Shown: positions 7,960 to 16,950 of the stretch, piece by piece
Layout of the letters: every line of letters starts with the position of its first letter
Numbering within the stretch: position 1 is the stretch's first letter
Assembly: GCA_041687675.1 (NCBI GenBank)
Contig: JAWLBM010000002.1
Coordinates: 62,001-126,000 of the forward strand
Reading direction: 5' to 3'
DNA from: JAWLBM01 sp041687675
GTDB lineage: Bacteria; Pseudomonadota; Alphaproteobacteria; Rhizobiales; Pleomorphomonadaceae
Length of the DNA stretch: 64,000 nt
The notes under the pieces: model-generated
Seen by the model: only the letters and a program-made list of their open reading frames with translations
Database searches by the model: none
Told to the model about the DNA's origin: nothing
Translations under genes and position numbers: made by a program

Positions 7960-8520
7960 ATGGCAAACCACGGCACGGTCGCGCTCAGCGACGTCCTCGA
8001 CAGGCTCGAAGGGTCCGCGCGAGGCGACAGCGTCACGGTGGCCGAGGTGGCCCAGAAGCTCGGGCGCCATTCCTTCGCCTCGCTGATGCTGGTGTTCTCG
8101 CTGATCTCCACCTCGCCGGCGAGCGCGATCCCGGGCATCACCACGGTGGTTGCCGCGATCGTGTTCCTGCTCGTGGTGCAGATGATCCTCGGCCGCGACT
8201 GCGTCTGGCTGCCGGAGTTCCTCGGCCGGCGGCGGATGTCCACCGACAAGCTCTGCAGGGGAATCGGCTGGCTGAGGCGGCCCGTCCACTTCGTCGAGCG
8301 GTTCCTCGGCGAGCGGCTGACCTTCCTGCTGCACCGCCCCTGGCTCTACCTGCCGCTCGGGCTGATCCTGGGGCTGACGCTGTTCATGCCTGTCATGGAG
8401 GTGATCCCCACCTCCGGTTCCATCGCCTCGGCGGTGATCGCCCTGTTCGCCGCCGGCCTGCTGACGCGGGACGGCGCGCTGGTGCTCGCATCCCAGCTGC
8501 TGCTGCTGGCGGTGCCCTAG
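7960..8520 (+). CDS. ExoD family membrane protein
   Basis: A 186-residue ExoD-like protein (exopolysaccharide synthesis, ExoD family). Typical features are LSDVLDRLEGSARGDSVTVA at the N-terminus, followed by SFASLMLVFSLISTSPASAI and further hydrophobic stretches (LYLPLGLILGLTLFMPVMEV, ASAVIALFAAGLL). ExoD was first linked to exopolysaccharide production and alkaline tolerance in Sinorhizobium; its biochemical role is unknown. ATG at 7960 was chosen, with GGAAGG about 12 nt upstream; a GTG at 7927 in the same frame with a G-rich stretch before it is an alternative, adding 11 residues. Confidence 0.85.
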   Translation: MANHGTVALSDVLDRLEGSARGDSVTVAEVAQKLGRHSFASLMLVFSLISTSPASAIPGITTVVAAIVFLLVVQMILGRDCVWLPEFLGRRRMSTDKLCRGIGWLRRPVHFVERFLGERLTFLLHRPWLYLPLGLILGLTLFMPVMEVIPTSGSIASAVIALFAAGLLTRDGALVLASQLLLLAVP

Positions 8521-8552
8521 GCTGTCTGGCAGTTCGGATTCGGCGGCTGACC

Positions 8553-8573
8553 GCGACGGGCCACGCCCGTCGC
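8553..8573 (+). terminator. hairpin downstream of exoD-like gene
   Basis: GCGACGGGC (8553-8561) pairs perfectly with GCCCGTCGC (8565-8573) around a CAC loop, 32 nt after the exoD-like stop. The trailing sequence is CCCCGGGG and then mixed CTTTCG, not a clean T-run. Confidence 0.5.
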
Positions 8574-8753
8574 CCCGGGGCGGCGCCTTTCGCTTTCGGA
8601 TCGGGTTCACACGCTACGCGGAAACCAGATCACACGTTCGCAAACCGCATTTCCACTCTCCTTCACACCCCTGCGCACACGCGCCGCGGCGATGGTCCGT
8701 CCTGTCAGCGGCGCCGGACGTTCCGGTGCCCAGCCCCAGAAGGAGACAGACCC

Positions 8754-9356
8754 ATGAACGCTCGCGCAGACATCGTCGAGGCCAACAAGGCCAAGGCTCC
8801 CCGCCCGCCGCGCAACGGCGTCGACACCCCGAACCTCCTCGGCACCATCAACGTGGTCGCCGGCCAGCCGGAGCTCGGCAAGTTCCAGTTCCGCGCCCGC
8901 AACACCTGGCAGACCGGCACCCACAGCCGCACGATGATGAACGGCTTCCACGGCGCCGGCCAGGAGCACGAACGCGCCCAGACCTTCATCGCCGAGGGCG
9001 ACCACCCGAGCGTCCTCGTCGGCGGCGACAAGGCCCCGACCCCGGTGGAGTTCCTCCTCCACGCCCTCGCCGCCTGCCTCACGGCCGGCATCGGCAACAT
9101 CGCCGCCGTGCGCGGCGTGACGCTGACGAAGGTGTCCTCGGTGGTCGAGGGCGACATCGACCTTCGCGGCATCCTCGGCCTCTCCGACGAGGTTCGGAAC
9201 GGCTTTGAGAACATCTGCATCCGCTTCGAGATCGACGGCGACGCCTCGCCGGAGGTGCTCCGCGAGATCGTCGCCCAGTCGCGCGCCCGCTCGGCCGTCT
9301 TCGACGTGCTCACCAACGGCGTGCCCGTCGAGGTGGAGGTGGCGCGGGCCGGCTGA
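8754..9356 (+). CDS. OsmC-like protein, variant lacking second peroxidatic-pair Cys
   Basis: A 200-residue OsmC/Ohr-superfamily protein. The helix carrying the conserved cysteine reads EFLLHALAACLTAGIGNIAA (Cys108). Where OsmC and Ohr peroxidases have the second redox Cys in a C-P context, this protein has ARSAVFDVLTNG; its only other Cys (155, NICIRF) is elsewhere. Thiol-peroxidase activity is therefore doubtful and another ligand-binding or reductase-like role is likely (inference). AAGGAGA at 8740-8746 supports the start. First gene of a four-gene operon with two flavoenzymes and a MaoC hydratase. Confidence 0.87.
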   Translation: MNARADIVEANKAKAPRPPRNGVDTPNLLGTINVVAGQPELGKFQFRARNTWQTGTHSRTMMNGFHGAGQEHERAQTFIAEGDHPSVLVGGDKAPTPVEFLLHALAACLTAGIGNIAAVRGVTLTKVSSVVEGDIDLRGILGLSDEVRNGFENICIRFEIDGDASPEVLREIVAQSRARSAVFDVLTNGVPVEVEVARAG

Positions 9357-9441
9357 CCGGCCCCCTCCCCGCCCAAACCGGCGGATCCCGGCCCGGCCGG
9401 GATCTCGCCGCCTTGCCTTTCCCGCACCGAGGACGAGACCC

Positions 9442-10671
9442 ATGCTGACCACCGATGTGCTGATCGTCGGCGCCGGCCAGGCCGGTCTGGCGCTGAGCCG
9501 CTCGCTGACCGACCTCGGGGTCGAGCATCTGCTCCTCGAGCGCGGTCGCATCGCCCAGCGCTGGCGCGACGCCGCGCCGGACTCCCTGCGCCTGCTCACG
9601 CCCAACTGGATGAGCCGCCTGCCGGGCTGGCGCTATGCCGGTCCCGACCCGGACGGGTTCATGACCAAGGGCGAGCTGGTCGGCTTCCTCTCCGCCTACG
9701 CGGACTCGTTCCGCGCCCCCGTGCTGGAGGAGACCACGGTCGTCTCGGCGCGGCAGGCGCCGTCGGGCTTCCTCGTCGAGACCACCGCCGGTCCGGTCGG
9801 CTGCGCCGCCCTGGTCGTCGCCACCGGCCAGTGCGACCTGCCGTCGGTGCCGGGCCTCGCCTCCGCGATGGACCCAAGGATCGCGCAGCTGCACTCCTCG
9901 GAGTACCGCGCGCCGGCCTCGCTTCCGGACGGCGGCGTGATGATCGTCGGCGCCTCCTCCTCCGGCGTGCAGATCGCCGAGGAACTCGCCCGCGCCGGGC
10001 GCCGGGTCGTGCTCTCCGTTGGCCGCCACATCCGCCTGCCGCGCACCTACCGGGGCCGCGACGCCTTCTGGTGGATGGAGCGGGCCGGACTGCTCGACCA
10101 GCGGGTCGAGGACATGCCCGACCCGGCCGCCGCGCGGCGGCAGCCGTCGATGCAGCTGGTCGGCCGCCCCGACCGGCGCGACCTCGACCTCGCCGTCCTC
10201 CGCGAGGCCGGGGTGGAGATGGCCGGCCGCCTCGCCGGGGCCGACGGGAACCGCCTGCGCTTCACCGACGACCTCGCCGCGACCACGCTGCACGCCGACG
10301 CCAAGCTCCGCGGCCTGCTCGACCGCTTCGACGCCGTCGCGGGCGACGAGCCGGAGGGCCCGCGTCCGGACAAGCTGGTGATCCCGACCGGCATCACCGA
10401 CCTCCCGCTCGCCGAGGGCGGCATCCGCGCCGTCGTCTGGGCGACCGGCTACGCCCGCCGCTACGACTGGCTGCAGGTGCCGGCGCTGACGCCGGAGGGC
10501 GAGATCGACCATGTCGGCGGCGTCGCCCGGGTGCCGGGGCTCTATGCGCTCGGCCTCCGGATGCTCCGCCGGCGCAACTCCAACTTCATCGACGGCGTCG
10601 GCGCGGATGCCCGCGAGATCGCCCGTCACATCCACGACCACCTGTCGGCCGCCCGCCGCAGGGCCGCCTGA
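9442..10671 (+). CDS. flavin-dependent monooxygenase, CzcO-like
   Basis: A 409-residue FAD/NAD(P)-dependent oxidoreductase of the group labelled 'putative flavoprotein involved in K+ transport' (CzcO), in practice monooxygenase-like. The FAD site is VLIVGAGQAGLALSRSL at residues 6-22 and the NAD(P) site is MIVGASSSGVQIAEELARAG near 168-187; LVVATGQCD is the ATG motif. The FMO fingerprint is only partly kept (AQLHSSEY without the preceding F-x-G). The frame is open far upstream, but only the ATG at 9442 begins right before the Rossmann fold and has a GAGGACGAGA region upstream. Lies 85 nt after the osmC-like gene and 12 nt before the next FAD gene. Confidence 0.85.
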   Translation: MLTTDVLIVGAGQAGLALSRSLTDLGVEHLLLERGRIAQRWRDAAPDSLRLLTPNWMSRLPGWRYAGPDPDGFMTKGELVGFLSAYADSFRAPVLEETTVVSARQAPSGFLVETTAGPVGCAALVVATGQCDLPSVPGLASAMDPRIAQLHSSEYRAPASLPDGGVMIVGASSSGVQIAEELARAGRRVVLSVGRHIRLPRTYRGRDAFWWMERAGLLDQRVEDMPDPAAARRQPSMQLVGRPDRRDLDLAVLREAGVEMAGRLAGADGNRLRFTDDLAATTLHADAKLRGLLDRFDAVAGDEPEGPRPDKLVIPTGITDLPLAEGGIRAVVWATGYARRYDWLQVPALTPEGEIDHVGGVARVPGLYALGLRMLRRRNSNFIDGVGADAREIARHIHDHLSAARRRAA

Positions 10672-10683
10672 GGGATCGACGCC

Positions 10684-11883
10684 ATGACCTCCACCGCCCC
10701 GTTCCGCCATCGCCACTACGATGCCGTCGTCGTCGGCGCCCGCTGCGCCGGCGCCGCCACCGCCATGCTCCTCGCCCGCGCCGGCGCGCGGGTGCTGATG
10801 GTCGACCGCCAGCCCTACGGCAGCGACACCCTGTCCACCCACGCGCTGATGCGCGGCGGTGTGCTGCTCCTCTCCCGCTGGGGCGTGCTGCCGGCGGTGG
10901 TGGAGGCGGGGACGCCGCGGATCACCTCGACCACCTTCCGCTACGGCCGCGAGGAGATCCGGCTGCCGATCAAGCCGGACGCGGAGGTCGACGGCCTCTA
11001 CGCTCCGCGGCGGACGGTGATCGACCCGATCCTCGTCGACGCCGCCTGGAGCGCGGGCGCCGAGGTGCACCACGGCGTCGCCTTGCACGACCTCGTCGTC
11101 GAGGACGGCCGCGTCGCCGGCGTCGTCCTCCGCGACCTCGCCGGGGGCATGCACGAGATCCGGGCCGGCGTCGTCGTCGGCGCCGACGGGATCGGCTCCA
11201 CCGTGGCCCGGCGGGCGGGCGCGCAGACGCTCGTTGCCGGGCGCCACTCGACGGCGGTGATGTTCGCCTACGTCCCCGACCCCGGCATCGACGGCTTCCA
11301 GTGGGGCTACGAGGCGGATGCCGGATTCGGCGGCATCCCGACCAACGACGGCATGGCCTGCGTCTTCGTCGGCGTGCCCACGCCCGACTTCGACGCCGGG
11401 CTGAGGGAAGACGTGCACGGCGCCTTCGCCTCGCTGCTCGCCCGGCACGACCCGGCACTCGCCGACCATGTGGCCGCCTGCGGACGGCCGGAGATCCGAG
11501 TCTTCCGCGGCCGGCCGGGGCACCTTCGCCAGGCCTTCGGGCCGGGCTGGGCGCTGGTCGGCGACGCGGGCTTCTTCCGCGACCCGATCACCGCGCACGG
11601 CATCACCGACGCGCTCCGCGACGCCGACGGCCTCGCCCGCGCGATCGTCGCCGGCGGCGCCGATGCGATGGAGGCCTGGAGGGCGAGCCGCGACGCCGTC
11701 GCCCGCCCGCTGCTCGAGGTCACCGACGCGATCGCCGCCTTCGACCGGCCGATGGAGGAACTCCAGGCGTTGCACAAGGACCTCAGCGGCGTCATGAAGG
11801 CGGAGGTGGCGGAGATCCAGGCCCGGCCGTACGTCCCGGCCGTGTCGGACGCGCCCGCCCGCACGCTTCCGGAGGTCGCCTGA
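10684..11883 (+). CDS. FAD-dependent oxidoreductase, geranylgeranyl reductase/PHBH-like
   Basis: A 399-residue single-FAD enzyme of the FAD_binding_3 / geranylgeranyl-reductase-like superfamily. The Rossmann motif VVVGARCAGAATAMLLARAG (residues 15-34) carries the GARCAG variant common in this subgroup. The GD motif near the C-terminus is VGDAGFFRDPITAHGITDAL, binding the FAD pyrophosphate and placing the isoalloxazine. Such enzymes hydroxylate aromatic substrates, halogenate or reduce isoprenoid double bonds; the sequence does not decide between these. It lies in the middle of an operon, and its stop overlaps the start of the MaoC gene by one base. Confidence 0.83.
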   Translation: MTSTAPFRHRHYDAVVVGARCAGAATAMLLARAGARVLMVDRQPYGSDTLSTHALMRGGVLLLSRWGVLPAVVEAGTPRITSTTFRYGREEIRLPIKPDAEVDGLYAPRRTVIDPILVDAAWSAGAEVHHGVALHDLVVEDGRVAGVVLRDLAGGMHEIRAGVVVGADGIGSTVARRAGAQTLVAGRHSTAVMFAYVPDPGIDGFQWGYEADAGFGGIPTNDGMACVFVGVPTPDFDAGLREDVHGAFASLLARHDPALADHVAACGRPEIRVFRGRPGHLRQAFGPGWALVGDAGFFRDPITAHGITDALRDADGLARAIVAGGADAMEAWRASRDAVARPLLEVTDAIAAFDRPMEELQALHKDLSGVMKAEVAEIQARPYVPAVSDAPARTLPEVA

Positions 11884-12326
11884 TGAACGGCTGGGACCAG
11901 ACGCGAAACGGCATGCCGAAGCCCGGCCAGTCCGCCGAGCTGAGCCGCACCACCACCGAGGCCGACGTCGCCGCCTTCCGCGACATGACCGGCGACGCGA
12001 ACCCGCTCCACTTCGACCGGGTCGCCGCCGAAGCTTCGCCCTTCAAGCGGCTGATCGTGCAGGGCGGGGTGACCTCGGGCCTGCTCAACGCGGTGGTGGC
12101 GGAGCGCCTGCCCGGCCCCGGGACCGTGTTCCTGGAGGTGAACTGGCGGTTCGTCCGCGCCGTCGGCATCGGCGAGCGGATCACCGCCCGCGTGGAGGTG
12201 CTGACGGTGCGCGAGGACAAGCCGATCTGCACCCTCTCCACCACGGTGCGCAACGCCGCCGGCGAGGACTGCCTGACCGGAACCGCCACCACCTACACGG
12301 TGCCGCTGCCGCCGGCGGGGGACTGA
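11883..12326 (+). CDS. MaoC-like (R)-hydratase/dehydratase
   Basis: A 147-residue hot-dog-fold protein. The (R)-specific enoyl-CoA hydratase dyad is visible as Asp38 and His43 in TGDANPLHFD, followed by the substrate-channel segment IVQGGVTSGLLNAVV. Length matches PhaJ-type monomers. It would hydrate a 2-enoyl-CoA or a related thioester. Its ATG overlaps the TGA of the upstream FAD gene (TGATG), implying translational coupling. In this operon it may process the acyl product of the two flavoenzymes (inference). A short 73-nt gap separates it from the large SARP-type regulator. Confidence 0.88.
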   Translation: MNGWDQTRNGMPKPGQSAELSRTTTEADVAAFRDMTGDANPLHFDRVAAEASPFKRLIVQGGVTSGLLNAVVAERLPGPGTVFLEVNWRFVRAVGIGERITARVEVLTVREDKPICTLSTTVRNAAGEDCLTGTATTYTVPLPPAGD

Positions 12327-12399
12327 CGGCGGCCTCCAACCTTAACGCCGCGGGCCCTGCATGTTACTGTTGAAAGGCGTCGCGTCCCCGGAGTGCACA

Positions 12400-15300
12400 A
12401 TGTCCGCGGAACTGGAGATCAGGGTCCTCGGCGACCTGCAGGTCCTGCGCGGCGGCGAGGTGGTCGACCTGCCACCCTCGCGGAAAGCCCGGGCCCTGCT
12501 CGCCTACCTCGCCGTGCTGGAGCGCCCGCAGCGGCGCGAGCGGCTGTGCGAGATCTTCTGGGACGTGCCGGACGATCCGCGCGGGGCGCTGCGCTGGAGC
12601 CTGTCGCGCATCCGCAGCATCCTCAACACCGGCGGCGAGGACCTCTTCGCCGGCGACCGGAACAGCGTGGCCATCAACCCGGCCGCGATCCGGACCGACT
12701 TCACCGAGGTCCGGCGGCTTCTGAAATCCGGCCTCGAATCGCTCGACGTGGCCGCGCTGCGGGCCATCGCCGACCGGTTCCGGGGCAACTTCCTCGACGA
12801 TCTCTCGCTGCCTCGCTGCCCCGAGTTCGAGGCCTGGCGGATCTCCCATGTCAACGAGATGGAGATCCTCCGGCTCGACGTCCTGCGCCGGCTGGTCTCG
12901 CTGCTCGAGGGCGAGCCGGACGTGGCGCTGCCCTATGCCCACCAGCTGCAGCGGCTGCTTCCCGAGGACCCCTCGCTGGCGAAGCTGGTGTCCTCGCTGG
13001 CCGACGCCGCGCGCCGGGGCTCCGCCGAGCGCCTCGCCGCCATGTCGGCGCCGCAGGACCCTTGCGAGTGCCCGCCGGCCGCCCCTCCGCCGAAGAAGGC
13101 CGACGTCCGCTTCTGCACCACCCGGGACGGCGTCCGCGTCGCCTATGCGATCTCCGGCGAGGGACCGCCGCTGGTCCGCGCGGCCCACTGGATGTCGCAC
13201 CTCGACTACGACGTGGACAGCCCGATCTGGCGCCACTGGATCCGCGAGCTGTCGCGCGATGCGACGCTGGTGCGCTACGACGAGCGCGGCAACGGGCTGT
13301 CGCAACAGGAGGTCGACGACATCGGCTTCGAGGCGATGGTGGCGGACCTCGAGAGCATCATCGACGCCTCCGGGCTGCAGCGGGTCGTGCTGCTCGGCGT
13401 GTCGCAGAGCTGCGCCGTCTCCGTCGCCTACGCGGTGCGGCACCCGGAGCGGGTCCACGGGCTGATCCTCTACGGCGGCTACCCGAAGGGCTGGAGGGCC
13501 CGCGGCAACCCGACCGAGATCGCGCTGCGGGAAGCGATCGGCACCCTGATGCGCCAGGGCTGGGGCAGCGACGAGCCGATGTTCCGGCAGCTGTTCACCT
13601 CGATGTTCGTGCCGCACGCCTCCAAGGAGCAGATGGACTGGTTCAACGAGTTGCAGCGCAAGACGGTGTCGCCGGAGAACGCCTGGCGCCTCGCCGAGAG
13701 CTTCGCCACCATCGACGTTGCCGACCTGCTGCCGCAGGTGAGCGTGCCGACGCTGGTGATGCACACCCGCGGCGACCGGGTGGCCCCGATCGAATCCGGG
13801 CGGGAGTTCGCCGCCTCGATCCGCGGCGCCCGCTACGTCGAGCTCGACAGCGAGAACCACATCCTGCTCGAGGACGAGCCCGCCTTCCGGGAATTCATCG
13901 CCGAGGTCCGCCGCTTCGTGGCGGAGGTGACGGCGGCGCCGCGCCCGGCGCGGGTCGACACCGGCACCGCCAAGCGGCCGGTCTCGGTGCTGGTCGCGGA
14001 CCTTGTGAGCCCGCTGCACGCCTTCTCCTCCATGGACCCGGAACTGGCGGAGAACGCGCTGGCGCCGGTGGTCCGGACCGTCTGCGAGGTCGTCGAGGCG
14101 CATGGCGGCGCGATCATCGACGAGCGCGAGGGGACGGTCACCGCCGCCTTCGGCGCCACCCGAGCCTCCGAGCACCACACCCTCCGGGCCTGCCGGGCCG
14201 CCCGCGCGCTCCGCGACGCGGCGACAAAAGCCGGCGACGGCACGGTGAAGATCCGCATCGGCATCGACTCCGGCGAGGCGGTCGTGCCGGCGTCGGCCGG
14301 GCCGGACGGGCGGCTCAACGTCGTCGGGCCGGTGGTCAAGCACGCCACCCGCCTCGCCAACGCGCTCCGCCGCGACACCGTCGCCCTTACCTCCCGGGCC
14401 CGCGAGAGCGCCGGCGGCTTCGTCACCGCCGTGCGGATGCCCCGCAGCGACTGCCCGGGCATCGCCCGCGACGAGACGGTCTACGAGATGCTCGCCGAGA
14501 ACAAGGCGCTGTCGCGCTGGTACCTGCGGGCGACCCAGGGGCTGACGCCGCTGATCGGCCGCGAGGCCGAGCGCGAGGCCCTCGCCTCGGCATGGCTCTC
14601 CGCCCGCGAGGGCAGCGGGTCCGTGGTCGGCCTTGTTGCCGGGCCGGGCGTCGGCAAGTCGCGGCTCGCCCACGAGTTCGTCGGGTCGGAATCGCTGAAG
14701 GGCTACGCCCTGGTCGAGGCCGGCGCCGACGAGGTCGAGGGCTCCGCGGCGCTGGGCCTGCTGCGCCGGATCCTGCTGTCCTTCTTCGGGCTCGAGGAGG
14801 GCGAGGAGGCGGACGCGGTGCTGCGCACGGTCCGCCGCCGCTTCGTCGCCCTCGGCCTCGGGGCGTCGCTGATGACGCCGATCCTCTACGTGCTCGACCA
14901 GCCGGTCGAGGAGGCCGAGTGGACGTCCGCCACCGTGGCCGACCGGGCGCGCCGGATCCGCGAGGCGTTCGGCGCGCTGATCTGCCGGGCGGCGGACTCG
15001 CGCCCGCTGGTGCTCCTCGTCGAGGACCTGCACTGGGCGGACCCGGAGAGCTGCAAGGCGCTGGAGGCGCTGGTGCAGGGCGCCGCCGGCCGGCGCATCC
15101 TGGTGATCCTCACCTACCGCCCGGGCTTCGCGCCGCCGTGGTCCAACGCTGCGGTGACGGAACTGCGGCTCCGGCCGCTCGGGGAGGAGGATTGCCGCGC
15201 CATCGTCGACCGGCTGATCGGCGCCGGCGACGACGTCGAGGAGATCAAGCAGCTCGTCTGCGAGCGGGCGGACGGAGTGCCGCTGTTCATCGAGGAGATC

Positions 15301-16944
15301 GTCGGGTCCCTGGTGCAGACCGGGCGGCTCGTCGGCCCGCCGGGCGAGATGCGGCCGGGGTTGCCGACGAGCCGGGTCGACATTCCCGCCTCGGTCCAGT
15401 CGGTCATCGCCGCGCGCATCGATTCGCTGGCCCCGGCCGAGCGCAACCTCCTGCAGATCGCAGCGGTGGTCGGCCCGGTCGTCCCGGCGCCGCTGCTGCA
15501 GACCCTGTCCGGGATGGGCGGCGAGTTCCCGCGGGCGATTGCCGGGCTCGCCGCGGCGGAACTCGTCTACGAGGGCAAGAGCGGGGCCGAGACCGAATAC
15601 GCCTTCAAGCACGCCCTGATCCACGACGCGACCTACGCCTCGCTGACGGCCGACCGCCGCCGCATGCTCCATGCCGACGTGCTCGCCGCGCTGGAACGGC
15701 TGCACGGCGGCCGGGCCGGGGACCACGTGGAGCGCCTCGCCCACCACGCCTTGCGGGCCGAGGCCTGGGAGACGGCGACGCGACACCTCGTCGCCGCCGC
15801 CGATCGCGCCGTCGAGCGATCGGCCTACCCGGCGGCGGCCGAGTTCCTCGAACAGGCGATCGTCGCCCTCGAGAGACTGCCGGAGACCGACGCCAACGTG
15901 GCGCTGGGCCTCGACATCCGCACCCGGATGCGGATCGCCTACATGGTCACCGGCGACTTCGAGAAGGCGATCGAGCGGCTCGTCGAGGCGCAGGACCTCG
16001 CCCGGCGGACCTCCGACCCGACCCGCCTCGCCTACACGCTCCTGCATGCGAGCTACGTCTACTCGACCTACGGCCGCATCGAGCAGGCGCTCGCCGTCGC
16101 CGAGGAGGCCCGCGCCATCGGCCGGATGATCGGCGACGAGCGGCATGTGGCCGAGAGCGACCTCGCCGCCGCGCAGGCCTACCTTGTCCGCGGCGATGCC
16201 CGCCGGGCGCTGAAGCGCCTCGAAGGGCACCGCGCGGGCTTCACCGGGCGCTGGGCCGACGACCGCATGGGCTTCCTCGTCACCCGCTCGGTGTGGTTCC
16301 TCGCCTCGATCGCCTCGGCGGAGGCGCTGGTCGGCGACCTCGCGGCGGCGGACGCGGACATCGCCGAGGCGATCCGGCTGGCGGACGCCGGCGGCCGGCC
16401 GATGGACCGCTTCGCGGCGGGCTACTTCGAGAGCATGGTGCGGATCCTGTCCGGTCCGGACGACGCCTACCTGGAGCGCTTTGCGGCGCTCACCGAGGAA
16501 TGCGCCCGGCGCGCGCCCTTCCCCTTCCATCCCTGCATGGAGGCGACGCTCGGCCACGCCCTGCTCAGGGCCGGCCGGCTGGACGAGGCGGTCGACACCA
16601 TCGAGGCGGCCTTCGACGCGGCCGAGCGGGCCAACATGCCGCACTTCATGACCTATGCCTCGGCGCTGGCGGCCGTCGCGCATGCCCGCAGGGGCGACCC
16701 GGGCAGCCGGGACGACCTCCTCGACGCGCTGCGCAACGCGCGCGAGTCCGAGGACCGGTGGATCGAGGTTGAGGTGCTGACCGCGATGGCGGCGGTGGAG
16801 GACGGAAACGCCGCCGTGAACCGCCTGAGGGAGGCGGCGGCGGCGGCGGCGGCGGCGGAGTACCGGACGATGGAAGCGGAGATCGCGGACCTCCTCGAGG
16901 CGGCGACCGCGCCGCCGGTGCGGGCGGCGACCGGATCCGGCTGA
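12400..16944 (+). CDS. giant SARP/BTAD-type regulator with alpha/beta-hydrolase, cyclase-like, AAA and TPR modules
   Basis: A 1514-residue multidomain protein. Domains in order: SARP-like winged helix and BTAD (1-215; RVLGDLQVLRGGEVVDLPPS); alpha/beta hydrolase (about 234-515); adenylate/guanylate cyclase homology domain (about 526-700; VSVLVADLVS, IRIGIDSGEAVV); AAA/LuxR-LAL-type ATPase (about 717-1060) with Walker A GPGVGKSR near 747 and Walker B LVLLVEDLHWAD near 870; TPR-like helices to the C-terminus. The hydrolase elbow is GVSQSC, not GxSxG, and the cyclase's second metal Asp position reads REGTVTAAFG, so both may be sensory only. Start at 12400 has CGGAG 6 nt upstream; an ATG at 12361 lacks a site. 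Probably controls the upstream redox operon (inference). Confidence 0.85.
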   Translation: MSAELEIRVLGDLQVLRGGEVVDLPPSRKARALLAYLAVLERPQRRERLCEIFWDVPDDPRGALRWSLSRIRSILNTGGEDLFAGDRNSVAINPAAIRTDFTEVRRLLKSGLESLDVAALRAIADRFRGNFLDDLSLPRCPEFEAWRISHVNEMEILRLDVLRRLVSLLEGEPDVALPYAHQLQRLLPEDPSLAKLVSSLADAARRGSAERLAAMSAPQDPCECPPAAPPPKKADVRFCTTRDGVRVAYAISGEGPPLVRAAHWMSHLDYDVDSPIWRHWIRELSRDATLVRYDERGNGLSQQEVDDIGFEAMVADLESIIDASGLQRVVLLGVSQSCAVSVAYAVRHPERVHGLILYGGYPKGWRARGNPTEIALREAIGTLMRQGWGSDEPMFRQLFTSMFVPHASKEQMDWFNELQRKTVSPENAWRLAESFATIDVADLLPQVSVPTLVMHTRGDRVAPIESGREFAASIRGARYVELDSENHILLEDEPAFREFIAEVRRFVAEVTAAPRPARVDTGTAKRPVSVLVADLVSPLHAFSSMDPELAENALAPVVRTVCEVVEAHGGAIIDEREGTVTAAFGATRASEHHTLRACRAARALRDAATKAGDGTVKIRIGIDSGEAVVPASAGPDGRLNVVGPVVKHATRLANALRRDTVALTSRARESAGGFVTAVRMPRSDCPGIARDETVYEMLAENKALSRWYLRATQGLTPLIGREAEREALASAWLSAREGSGSVVGLVAGPGVGKSRLAHEFVGSESLKGYALVEAGADEVEGSAALGLLRRILLSFFGLEEGEEADAVLRTVRRRFVALGLGASLMTPILYVLDQPVEEAEWTSATVADRARRIREAFGALICRAADSRPLVLLVEDLHWADPESCKALEALVQGAAGRRILVILTYRPGFAPPWSNAAVTELRLRPLGEEDCRAIVDRLIGAGDDVEEIKQLVCERADGVPLFIEEIVGSLVQTGRLVGPPGEMRPGLPTSRVDIPASVQSVIAARIDSLAPAERNLLQIAAVVGPVVPAPLLQTLSGMGGEFPRAIAGLAAAELVYEGKSGAETEYAFKHALIHDATYASLTADRRRMLHADVLAALERLHGGRAGDHVERLAHHALRAEAWETATRHLVAAADRAVERSAYPAAAEFLEQAIVALERLPETDANVALGLDIRTRMRIAYMVTGDFEKAIERLVEAQDLARRTSDPTRLAYTLLHASYVYSTYGRIEQALAVAEEARAIGRMIGDERHVAESDLAAAQAYLVRGDARRALKRLEGHRAGFTGRWADDRMGFLVTRSVWFLASIASAEALVGDLAAADADIAEAIRLADAGGRPMDRFAAGYFESMVRILSGPDDAYLERFAALTEECARRAPFPFHPCMEATLGHALLRAGRLDEAVDTIEAAFDAAERANMPHFMTYASALAAVAHARRGDPGSRDDLLDALRNARESEDRWIEVEVLTAMAAVEDGNAAVNRLREAAAAAAAAEYRTMEAEIADLLEAATAPPVRAATGSG

Positions 16945-16950
16945 TGCCGG

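Noticed and set aside
12361..12399. ATG at 12361 as the start of the SARP-type gene
   Set aside because: No ribosome binding site; CGGAG is correctly spaced for the ATG at 12400.
12364..16683. 1439-codon minus-strand frame opposite the SARP-type gene
   Set aside because: Shadow of the real gene; the plus strand has clear domains and a ribosome binding site.
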